The notes below the pieces were generated by a model. It did not search any database. It had not been told where the DNA came from and saw only the letters and a list, made by a program, of their open reading frames with translations. Below, piece after piece: positions 33,842-40,816 of a DNA stretch of 64,000 nt; position 1 is the stretch's first letter, and every line of letters begins with the position of its first letter. A program made the position numbers and the translations under genes. The stretch is from JASHPR01 sp963842355 (GTDB taxonomy: Bacteria; Actinomycetota; Actinomycetes; Streptosporangiales; Streptosporangiaceae). The stretch covers positions 62,001-126,000 of the forward strand of contig CAWJGC010000010.1 of assembly GCA_963842355.1 (NCBI GenBank). The letters are read 5' to 3'.

Positions 33842-34470
33842 GCGGCAGCGATGGCATCCCCGGGACCGGCCGTCCGTCCGACCCGCTGGCTGCCTTCCCC
33901 CGAGCGCCGGTGCACGGCGCTGATGGCCCCGAGCAGCCGCTGGCCAGGACCGGCCGGCATTCCCCGGCGGAGCGGGCGGGCGACCTCGACCCGGTGACCG
34001 ACGCGCTCGAACGGATCAAGGACAAGCTCGGGGAGGACCGTGAGCCTGCGGTCGAGGCTCCGTCGGTCGAGCAGGCGATCGCCATGCGCGAGCAGGCTCC
34101 CGAACTCTACGACCTGTGGCTGAAGATCGCGCAAGAGAAGGCAGCTACGGCCAACTACGTCGACCGGGCCCCGTATGAGGTCCCCGAACGTCTCGCGCAG
34201 AGCGGCAGGCCCCGGGCGCTCGGCGCGCTGATCGTCGTCCTGTCCTTCTGCGGCTACCTGGCCTGGCTCGGCGGGCCAGGCCCGTATATCGGCGGCCTGA
34301 TCGCGATCCTCGACCTGATCGCCATGCTCGGCGTGCTGTTCGCCTTGCGGCCGGACCGGCTGGCTGACCCCCGGCGGCGAGACGAGCGGGCCAGGCGCAG
34401 GCGGTTACCGCCCTCGGCGGCGGGTGAGCAGGCCGACGAACGTGCGGAGCGGTGCATTAAATTGCTGTAG
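33838..34470 (+). CDS. DUF2335-like membrane protein
   Basis: The 210-residue protein has a disordered N-terminus, a helical region (VEQAIAMREQAPELYDLWLK then IAQEKAATANYVD) that resembles the cytoplasmic helix of DUF2335 proteins, and two transmembrane helices (ALGALIVVLSFCGYLAWLGG and YIGGLIAILDLIAMLGVLFA). A basic tail follows. The function of the family is unknown. The GTG start sits in the stop of the preceding small gene. The DUF2335 assignment is by general pattern only. Confidence 0.55.
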   Translation: MSGSDGIPGTGRPSDPLAAFPRAPVHGADGPEQPLARTGRHSPAERAGDLDPVTDALERIKDKLGEDREPAVEAPSVEQAIAMREQAPELYDLWLKIAQEKAATANYVDRAPYEVPERLAQSGRPRALGALIVVLSFCGYLAWLGGPGPYIGGLIAILDLIAMLGVLFALRPDRLADPRRRDERARRRRLPPSAAGEQADERAERCIKLL

Positions 34471-34496
34471 CAGGCAACGACGGAGGGTGCCGCCCC

Positions 34497-35408
34497 GTGC
34501 TTGACGGTCAACTGCTCGTGGACGCGCACACCCATGTGGCCCGGCTGCCCACTCTCTCGGCAGACTGGCAGGCCTGGGTGCGCACCTTCGGCAACGGGAT
34601 ACCGCTCGGCGACCTGTTCGGCGCCGACGGCGTGCCGCGTCCGGAGGCGATCGATGACCACTTCGCGCGGCAGGGCGCCGACCATGTCCTGGTGTTCTGC
34701 GAGTACAGCCCCAAGACCACCGGAATCCAGCCGATCGAGGACGTGCTGCCGCTGGCGGAGTTCAACCCGGCGCGGTTCCGCCCGGTGGCCAACATCAACC
34801 CGCACCTGCACTACCCGCCCGCCCGGGAACTGGCCCGCCAGGTGGGACTGGGCGCGGTCGCGCTGAAGGTACACCCGGTGCACGGAGGATTCGAGGCGCG
34901 CGACCGGATGCTCTACCCGGCCTACGCCTGGGCCGAGGAGCGGCAGCTTCCGGTCATCGTGCACTGCGGCACGTCGACCTTCTCCGGGTCGGTCAACCGA
35001 TACGCCGACCCCGCCCTGCTCGATGAGGTCTTCCGCGACTTCCCCGACCTGACCGTGGTGCTCGCGCACGGCGGCCGGGGCTGGTGGTACGACCAGGCCG
35101 CCTTCCTGGCGCTGATGAGGCCGAACGTCTGGCTGGAGGTCTCCGGCCTGCCGCCGCATCGCCTGCCCGACTACTACGGGCCGTCGCTGCGCCGCCTCGC
35201 CGACAAGATGGTGTTCGGCACCGACTGGCCGGGGGTGCCCGGCGTGGAGCGCAACGCCCGGGTCCTGGAGAAGGTCCTGCTCGACGCGGGCTGCACCGCC
35301 GGCCAGGTGGCCGCGGCCCGGGGCGGCAACGCGGCCCGCGTCTTCGCCCTGGCGCCCGGCGGCCCGGCGGCCTCCGGCCCGGCGGCCTCCGGCCCGGCAC
35401 CCGGCTGA
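34497..35408 (+). CDS. Amidohydrolase-2 family metal-dependent hydrolase
   Basis: The 303-residue TIM-barrel protein carries the amidohydrolase metal ligands: DAHTHV at residues 9-14, lysine in VALKVHPVHGG, histidine in PVIVHCGTS, histidine in VVLAHGGRGWW, and the catalytic aspartate in VFGTDWPGVPG near residue 245. Family members include decarboxylases and lactonases of aromatic and sugar-acid breakdown; the substrate here is unknown. The GTG start has GGAGGG 10 bases upstream. The last 20 residues are a GGPAASGPAASGP repeat from duplicated 15-bp DNA and are not part of the fold. Confidence 0.85.
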   Translation: MLDGQLLVDAHTHVARLPTLSADWQAWVRTFGNGIPLGDLFGADGVPRPEAIDDHFARQGADHVLVFCEYSPKTTGIQPIEDVLPLAEFNPARFRPVANINPHLHYPPARELARQVGLGAVALKVHPVHGGFEARDRMLYPAYAWAEERQLPVIVHCGTSTFSGSVNRYADPALLDEVFRDFPDLTVVLAHGGRGWWYDQAAFLALMRPNVWLEVSGLPPHRLPDYYGPSLRRLADKMVFGTDWPGVPGVERNARVLEKVLLDAGCTAGQVAAARGGNAARVFALAPGGPAASGPAASGPAPG

Positions 35409-35464
35409 CTTCGCGCACAATTCATCGCCGCCTGGGCCTTTGTCAGTAACCTTCCGCCGTGGGC

Positions 35465-35488
35465 ATGACGTCTTGCAGGTATGACGTC
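35465..35488. promoter_or_regulatory. Direct repeat of ATGACGTC upstream of a two-gene operon
   Basis: ATGACGTC occurs at 35465-35472 and again at 35481-35488, 16 bp apart start to start, in the 100-bp gap before the gene at 35509. TGACGTC is nearly palindromic. The repeats could be a regulator site or overlap promoter elements; no regulator can be named. Confidence 0.35.
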
Positions 35489-35508
35489 CCAGACTGGAGA
35501 GGCGGACG

Positions 35509-35730
35509 GTGACCGGGCCGCCTGAGTGGGCCAGATTCCAGAATCGGCCGCGTCCGCCGCCCGCGCTCGTCTCCGCCGTCCGCCGCCCGCGTGAGGGCGG
35601 CGGCACGCTCGTCCTCGACGCCGGGGGCCAGAACGTGATCGTCGTCCTCGACTCCGGCGGCGGCGAGGCCAATCTGATCTGGGCCTTCATCCAGAAGTAC
35701 CTGACCGGCCGGAAGGCGATCAGGATGTGA
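35509..35730 (+). CDS. Small protein of unknown function
   Basis: The 73-residue frame has a beta-strand-like core (GTLVLDAGGQNVIVVLDSGG) and a basic C-terminus with a predicted helix (NLIWAFIQKYLTGRKAIRM). GGAGAGG lies about 7 bases before the GTG start. It is 22 bp upstream of the proline-rich membrane protein and probably shares its transcript. I do not recognise a family. Confidence 0.5.
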   Translation: MTGPPEWARFQNRPRPPPALVSAVRRPREGGGTLVLDAGGQNVIVVLDSGGGEANLIWAFIQKYLTGRKAIRM

Positions 35731-35752
35731 TCACCGAGGGGGGGCTGAACTC

Positions 35753-36469
35753 ATGATCCGGATCGAGCGGATCGGGCTGCCGCCGGGGATGAACGCGTTC
35801 GCCCGCCGCGAGAACGGCACCGTCTTCGTGTACGTGTCCGAGGGGCTGTCGGCGGGCGAGCGGCTGGCCGCGATCCGGGAGGTGCTGCGGGCGGCACCGG
35901 ATGCCGGGTGGCGTACCGGGCACCATCCGGTGCTGCTGCCCGCGCTGGCGGGCGGCGCGGGCTTGCGGCGGGCGCCGGAAGGCCGCTGGACCTACTGGGC
36001 GCTGCTGACCGCGGCGATCGCGGTGGCGGCCAGCGTCGTCGCGGTGACCGTGCTGTCCGCCGCGGCGACGCCGCAGGCCGCGGCCGTGCCGCCGGTGGCG
36101 CAGTCACGGAGCGGGCCGTCCGGCGCCCGGCCGTCGCCGGGGCCGGGTCACGTGCCCCGGACCTCCGGCGGGTCGCGTTCCTCCCCGGCGCCGCCGGGGT
36201 CGCGGCCGGGACCGTCCGCGCAGCGGAAAACCCGCCCGGGAGCGCCGAAGCCGCAGGCGTCGGGACGGCCTGTCCCGGTCCCGACCGGGAGCACGGCCCC
36301 CTCGCCGCAGCCACCGCCGGCCCGGCCGTCACCGCAGCCGTCCTCGGCCTCGTCCCCCGGGCCCGCGCCCGGGCCGTCGCCGAGCCCGTCCCCGCCGCAA
36401 GGCTCGCCAGGGTCCCAGGGGTCGCCGGGGGTCTGCGTCGTCGTACTGGGCGTCACGATCTGCTTGTGA
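35753..36469 (+). CDS. Membrane-anchored proline-rich surface protein
   Basis: The 238-residue protein has a folded cytoplasmic N-terminal region of about 80 residues (MIRIERIGLPPGMNAFARRE, with AGERLAAIREVLRAAPD). One transmembrane helix (WALLTAAIAVAASVVAVTVL, about residues 82-102) follows, then about 120 residues of Pro/Ser/Gly-rich extracellular spacer, ending in a short hydrophobic piece with two cysteines (VCVVVLGVTICL). This plan suggests a cell-envelope protein spanning peptidoglycan. The N-terminal segment resembles a domain found in other actinomycete proteins of unknown function. It ends 10 bp before a strong hairpin. Confidence 0.65.
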   Translation: MIRIERIGLPPGMNAFARRENGTVFVYVSEGLSAGERLAAIREVLRAAPDAGWRTGHHPVLLPALAGGAGLRRAPEGRWTYWALLTAAIAVAASVVAVTVLSAAATPQAAAVPPVAQSRSGPSGARPSPGPGHVPRTSGGSRSSPAPPGSRPGPSAQRKTRPGAPKPQASGRPVPVPTGSTAPSPQPPPARPSPQPSSASSPGPAPGPSPSPSPPQGSPGSQGSPGVCVVVLGVTICL

Positions 36470-36479
36470 CCGCGCAGCG

Positions 36480-36501
36480 CCGGACGGCACGGGCCGTCCG
36501 G
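36480..36501. terminator. Hairpin after the proline-rich protein gene
   Basis: Arms CCGGACGGC (36480-36488) and GCCGTCCGG (36493-36501) pair perfectly over 9 bp around a 4-base loop, 10 bp after the stop codon. Confidence 0.7.
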
Positions 36502-36538
36502 GGCCCGCGGGTCACGGCGTAATGGTGGTGCGGCCTGC

Positions 36539-36555
36539 GGCGGGCACCGCCCGCC
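36539..36555. terminator. Hairpin after the class II aldolase gene
   Basis: Arms GGCGGGC (36539-36545) and GCCCGCC (36549-36555) enclose a 3-base loop, 7 bp beyond the stop of the minus-strand aldolase gene. With the hairpin at 36480 it separates the convergent transcripts. Confidence 0.6.
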
Positions 36556-36562
36556 GCACCGC

Positions 36563-37225
36563 TCATCGGCGGGCCTCGCCGTAACGGCGGCGGCGGACCT
36601 CGGCCGCCACCTCGTCGAGTTCCGCCTCGGTCAGGATCCGCGGTTCCCCGCGCGAGCAGGCCAGCCGGTGGACGTGCGCCAGCCACTCGAGCAGCAGCGC
36701 CCGGTCGTAGGCCTCGGCCAGGGTGGACCCGTAGCTGATGGCCCCGTGGTTGCCGAGGATCGCCGCGCGGCGGCCGTCCAGGGCCGCCGTCGCGGCCCGG
36801 GCCAGGCCGTCCGATCCGAACCGGGTGTAACGGGCTACCCGTACCGGCCCGCCGACGCCGACGATGGCGTAGTGGATGGCCGGCAGCTCGTCGCAGACCG
36901 CGGACAGCGCGACGACCTCGGGCGAGTGGGTGTGCACCACGGCCCCGGCGGGGGTGCTGGCGTAGACGGCCAGGTGCATCGGCGTTTCCGAGGACGGCTC
37001 CAGCGACCCGCCGAGACGCCTCCCATCGAGCCCGACCACGCAGATGTCATCGGCCGTCATGTCCCGGTAGGCGATCCCGGACGGCGTGATCAGGACCTCG
37101 TCCGCCACGCGCACGCTCATGTTGCCCGCGCTGCCGACGGCCAGTCCGTCATCGAGCAGGCGGATGCTGTAGCTGACGAGCTGCTCGCGTGCGTCGCGAT
37201 GCCCGCCCGGATCGTGGCGAGACAC
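36563..37225 (-). CDS. Class II aldolase/adducin family (fuculose-phosphate aldolase-like)
   Basis: The 220-residue protein matches the usual size of L-fuculose-1-phosphate aldolases. It has the substrate loops SAGNMSVR and ITPSGIAY, the SSETPMHLAVY glutamate, the metal histidines in VVHTHSPEVVALS, and NHGAISYG. These zinc enzymes cleave phosphorylated deoxy- or methyl-sugars to dihydroxyacetone phosphate and an aldehyde; some homologues act as decarboxylases or in methionine salvage. The GTG at 37225 is preceded by GGGG and starts just before the conserved helix; earlier in-frame codons are Arg/Pro-rich and unconserved. It is divergent from the mannosyltransferase gene across a 290-bp region in which no gene is seen. 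Confidence 0.85.
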   Translation of the reverse strand: MSRHDPGGHRDAREQLVSYSIRLLDDGLAVGSAGNMSVRVADEVLITPSGIAYRDMTADDICVVGLDGRRLGGSLEPSSETPMHLAVYASTPAGAVVHTHSPEVVALSAVCDELPAIHYAIVGVGGPVRVARYTRFGSDGLARAATAALDGRRAAILGNHGAISYGSTLAEAYDRALLLEWLAHVHRLACSRGEPRILTEAELDEVAAEVRRRRYGEARR

Positions 37226-37515
37226 TACCCCGGATGGTAGGCCATCGCCCGCGAGGCGGGCTGCCTCCGGGGCATCCTCCGGGCGCGGCCGGGCTGACGG
37301 CCGGCGCCGGGCCGGCGGCCGCCGGGGCAACCGGCGGGGAAGCGTTGGGGAAGCGTTAATGCAGGCCATGCCGGCCATCCCGATTCGGGTACTGTGTTGC
37401 CAGTCATCCGCGATGTGGGCACCAGCGGTGGAGTACAGCGATCGGGCGCGGCCCGCAGGTCTGGATTGGTGTCGCGATGACGACGCTTCCGACCGGAAAG
37501 TGACGAGCAGGCACA

Positions 37516-39084
37516 GTGAGTTCCGCGAGCAGTGCCACGGGTACCGGCTCGCCGCGCCTGGCGCAGCCGGATGCGGCCGGGGCCGTACCGGCCAGCCGCC
37601 TGACCGGCGCGCTGGCCTGGGCGTCGGCGATCGGCATCGGCTGCTCGATCCTGATCATGATCGCGGCGTCGGCCGCCAGGTACAGTCCGGCGGTTCCCCT
37701 CATGCCCTGGCCCCCGGGCGTGCCGCCGGTGGAGATCTCCGGCCACCTGCCGGTCGCTGCGACCTACGTCGCGCTGTGGGCCGCGGTCGTCCTGGGCGGC
37801 GGCGGCGTGATCGCCGGGCTGGCCGCCGTGGCCCGCGGTGCGCGGTATCCCGCCTGGCTGCTGATCACGGGAGGTCTCGTCGCGGTCGCGGCGTTCACCG
37901 TGCTGCCGCCGGCCGGATCCACCGACGCCCTCAGCTACGCCACCTTCGGCCGGATCGCCGCCCTCGGCCACAACCCGTACGTGATGACCCCCAACCAGCT
38001 AGCCCGCAACGGCGACCCGCTCGGCTCCCTGGCCATCCAGCTGTGGCGCGGCAGCCGGTCGCTCTACGGCCCGCTGGCCACTCTGGAGCAGCAGGCCTCC
38101 GCCCACCTGGGCGGTACCTCGCCGGCCCGGATCGTGTTCTGGCTGAAGTTGTGGAACGCGATCGTGTTCGGCACCATGGTGCTGGTCCTGGACCGGCTGC
38201 TGCGCGCCGACCCGGCCCGCCGGGCCCGGGCGCACCTGCTCTGGACCGCGAACCCGCTGGTGTTGTGGGCGCTGGTCGCGGCCGGGCACCTGGACGTGTT
38301 CGCCGCCGCCGCGAGCTTCCTCGGTCTGGCCCTGGTGAGGTCCCGGCGCGCGGAGGGAAGTCCCGGGCGGCCGGAGCCCGCGGCCGTCACCGCGCTGGCC
38401 GCCGGGATGCTCGTCGGGGTGGCCGCCGACTTCATGCTCACCTACCTGCTGCTGGCCCTGGCGCTGGCCTGGGGCCTGCGCCGGTCCGCCGCCGCGCTGG
38501 CCGCCGCGATGGCCGGCGTCGGCGCGGTCGTGATCCCGGCCTACCTGTGGGCGGGCCGACCGCTCATCCATTCGCTGCTCGCCCGCCGGGGCAAGGCCAC
38601 CCAGTACGACTTCTACCAGTTCCTCTCGTTCCGGCACCAGCTGTCCCCCGCGCAGGACCTGCTGGTCGCGGGGGTGTTCGTGGCGCTGGCCCTGCTGCTG
38701 CTGTGGCGGCTCCCCGACGCGGTCCCTGACCTGCCCGCCGTGCAGCCGGCCCTGGCGATCGCCATCGCCTGGCTGTTCGTCTGGTACTACCAGCTGCCCT
38801 GGTACAGCGCGATGATCATAGGACCGCTGGCGCTCTATCCCGCGACCCGCCTCGACTACGTGGTGATCGGGCAGATGACGGCGACCACGTTCGCGCTCGT
38901 CCCCGGGGGCAGCACCTTCGCGCCGCCGCGCGGCTGGCTGACCACGGCCTGGAACGACATCCTGTCGACCGTGACGCCGGCCGTCCTGCTCGCGGCGGTG
39001 GTCGCGCTGGTGTTGCTGTGCGCGTCCGGGGCGTGGGCCAGGAACGGGCCGCCGATCGGTGAGCCCGCCGGCCGGGCGCGATGA
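37516..39084 (+). CDS. MptB-like polyprenol-phosphomannose-dependent mannosyltransferase (GT-C)
   Basis: The 522-residue integral membrane protein has about 12-14 helices. The GT-C signature region after helix 3-4 reads STDALSYATFGRIAALGHNP, with the essential acidic residue early in the first large loop, followed by a YGPLATL segment. This pattern is typical of MptA/MptB alpha-1,6-mannosyltransferases that build lipomannan-like glycans on the outer leaflet using polyprenol-phosphate mannose. The GTG start has only a weak ribosome site. It overlaps the cupin gene by 4 bp (ATGA). Confidence 0.8.
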   Translation: MSSASSATGTGSPRLAQPDAAGAVPASRLTGALAWASAIGIGCSILIMIAASAARYSPAVPLMPWPPGVPPVEISGHLPVAATYVALWAAVVLGGGGVIAGLAAVARGARYPAWLLITGGLVAVAAFTVLPPAGSTDALSYATFGRIAALGHNPYVMTPNQLARNGDPLGSLAIQLWRGSRSLYGPLATLEQQASAHLGGTSPARIVFWLKLWNAIVFGTMVLVLDRLLRADPARRARAHLLWTANPLVLWALVAAGHLDVFAAAASFLGLALVRSRRAEGSPGRPEPAAVTALAAGMLVGVAADFMLTYLLLALALAWGLRRSAAALAAAMAGVGAVVIPAYLWAGRPLIHSLLARRGKATQYDFYQFLSFRHQLSPAQDLLVAGVFVALALLLLWRLPDAVPDLPAVQPALAIAIAWLFVWYYQLPWYSAMIIGPLALYPATRLDYVVIGQMTATTFALVPGGSTFAPPRGWLTTAWNDILSTVTPAVLLAAVVALVLLCASGAWARNGPPIGEPAGRAR

Positions 39085-39824
39085 CGCCCGGGGCGCCCGG
39101 AGCGGGCCTGGTCCGGCGGCTGGTCAGCGTGCCGCCGGGAGGGCGGCTCGACGGTGCGGCCGGGTCCGGCGGCGAACTGTGGTTCGTGATCGCGGGAGGC
39201 GGCCTGCTGGACGCCGGCGAGCTTCGGGGGGCGCCGCTGGACCGAGACACCGGGCTGTGGATGCCGCCGGGGCTCAGGTACCGGTTCCGGGCGGCCCGCG
39301 AGATGAGGTCCGGCTGGACGCGGTCGCGCTGCCCGCCCCGGCGACCCCGGCCGCCCCGGCGACCCCGGCGACCCCGGCTACCCCGGCCGCCCCGGCCGCC
39401 CCCGGCGACCCCGGCCGCCCCGGCCGCCCCGGCGACCCCGGCCGCCCCGGCCGCCCCGGCCGCGCCGCTGCTGTCCCGCCTCGGCGACTGCGAGGTCGAG
39501 GTAACCGGCGATCGCCGCTTCCGCGTGCTGCTGGGTCCCGGCCGCGGATGCGAGGCGGCGACCCAGTTCCGCGGCGAGATTCCCCCGGGCCGGGCTCCCG
39601 AGCACAGCCATCCCTACGACGAGGTGGTGCGGATCCTCGACGGCGAGGGCGTGGCTCACCTGCGGGGGGCCGACCGGGCTCTGGCGCCCGGCACGTGCGT
39701 GCGCCTGCCGCGCGGACTGCTGCACTGCCTGGAGAACACCGGGAGCACGACCCTCGTGGTCCTGGGCGTGTTCCACCCGGGCGGGAGCCCGGCCGCGAAG
39801 CTCGGCGCGGCGGCATCCGGATGA
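39081..39824 (+). CDS. Two-domain cupin protein with an out-of-frame linker
   Basis: The 247-residue protein has two cupin halves. The first (SVPPGGRLDGAAGSGGELWF to GLWMPPGLRYRFRA) lacks its last strand. The second, from about residue 130, has FRGEIPPGRAPEHSHPYDEV with metal histidines and RGLLHCLENTG. Between them lies an Arg/Pro-rich stretch. Read one frame over, the DNA gives DEVRLDAVALPAPATPAAP, a natural continuation of the first cupin. A base appears to be missing near 39294-39302, and the frame is restored inside the GC repeat at 39335-39465. Cupins bind metal and small acids or sugars; the role is unknown. It is coupled to the MptB-like gene. Confidence 0.65.
   Translation: MTPGAPGAGLVRRLVSVPPGGRLDGAAGSGGELWFVIAGGGLLDAGELRGAPLDRDTGLWMPPGLRYRFRAAREMRSGWTRSRCPPRRPRPPRRPRRPRLPRPPRPPPATPAAPAAPATPAAPAAPAAPLLSRLGDCEVEVTGDRRFRVLLGPGRGCEAATQFRGEIPPGRAPEHSHPYDEVVRILDGEGVAHLRGADRALAPGTCVRLPRGLLHCLENTGSTTLVVLGVFHPGGSPAAKLGAAASG
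39335..39465. repeat. GC-rich linker repeat (GACCCCGGCCGCCCCG-type units)
   Basis: About 130 bp consist of CGACCCCGGC and CGCCCCGGC units in varying order, encoding Pro/Ala/Thr or Arg/Pro depending on frame. Such DNA slips easily and readily produces frameshifts. It forms the linker between the two cupin halves. Confidence 0.65.
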
Positions 39825-39883
39825 GCGCCGCCGCGTGACCGCCGGCCGGCCCGCGATCGGGCGGTGCGGTGCCCGGGGCGCGG

Positions 39884-40765
39884 TCAGGTCTGCAGGGGGA
39901 GCATCTCGCTGACGAACTGGTCGAGGAACCGGCCGAACGCCGGGAGCGCGCCGGCCGGCCTGATGACGAACTTGGTGAGGCCCTCGGCCACGTACGCCTC
40001 GATCATCCGCCGCGCGTCGGGCCAGCTCGCGGCCACCAGGCTGGCCGGGTCCACGCCGGGCCGCCGTTCGGCCACGGTCGCGATCAGCGGGGCGGGAATG
40101 CCCTCGGTCGCGACCGCCAGGCTGATCCCGTAGTGGTCCGGCTCCACCTCGCGGCCCGCCGCCGCGGCGGCCCCCTCGATGGCCGCGCGCCCCGCGCCGG
40201 CCTCCGCAGGGGTGATCAGGCTGGCCAGCCAGCCGTCGCCGAGCCGGCCGATCCGCCGCAGCGCCCCGGGGGCGGTGCCGCCCAGCCAGATGTCCAGCGG
40301 CCGGGCCGGGCGCGGCCCGATGCTCGCGGCTTCGACCCGGAAGAACTCCCCGTCGAAGGACACGGTGTCCTCCCGCAGCAGCCGCCGCAGCAGCCGCAGG
40401 GATTCGTCGAACACCGCGGCGCGCGGCCCGGGCACGGGAAACAGGTCCCGCTCGTCCCGGCGGGCGGGCCGCAGGCCGAAGACCGGCAGCACCCGTCCCG
40501 GCGCGAGGCCGGCCAGCGAGGCGAGCTGCTTGGCGACCAGCACGGGGTGGCGTCCCGGCAGCACCGACACCCCGGTGCCCACCTTGAGCTTCGCCGTCCG
40601 GGCCAGCGCGTACGTCATCCCGGTGAACGGCTCGACCAGGGGCCCGTACACCATCTCCGGCAGCCATAGCGAGTCGACGCCGGCCCGTTCCAGGTCGTCG
40701 ACCGCGGCGGCGAACTCGCCGGGAACGCCCGCGGATCCCAGCGAGATTCCGATCCTGACCTTCAC
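39884..40765 (-). CDS. LLM-class (F420-dependent type) oxidoreductase
   Basis: The 293-residue TIM-barrel protein has the luciferase-like pattern: RIGISLGSAGVPGEFAAAVD at the start, ERAGVDSLWLPEM, LKVGTGVSVLPGRHPVLVAK, the FDESLRLLRRLLRED helix, and RPLDIWLGGTAPGALRRIGR. In actinomycetes most proteins of this type use coenzyme F420 rather than FMN, but the cofactor is inferred. The substrate is unknown. The GTG start at 40765 directly precedes the first strand. It is convergent to the cupin gene and follows no operon partner. Confidence 0.85.
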   Translation of the reverse strand: MKVRIGISLGSAGVPGEFAAAVDDLERAGVDSLWLPEMVYGPLVEPFTGMTYALARTAKLKVGTGVSVLPGRHPVLVAKQLASLAGLAPGRVLPVFGLRPARRDERDLFPVPGPRAAVFDESLRLLRRLLREDTVSFDGEFFRVEAASIGPRPARPLDIWLGGTAPGALRRIGRLGDGWLASLITPAEAGAGRAAIEGAAAAAGREVEPDHYGISLAVATEGIPAPLIATVAERRPGVDPASLVAASWPDARRMIEAYVAEGLTKFVIRPAGALPAFGRFLDQFVSEMLPLQT

Positions 40766-40816
40766 GCGTCTATCTCACCACGGCACCCGTTTGTCTCACC
40801 ACGGGTGCTCCGGTGC

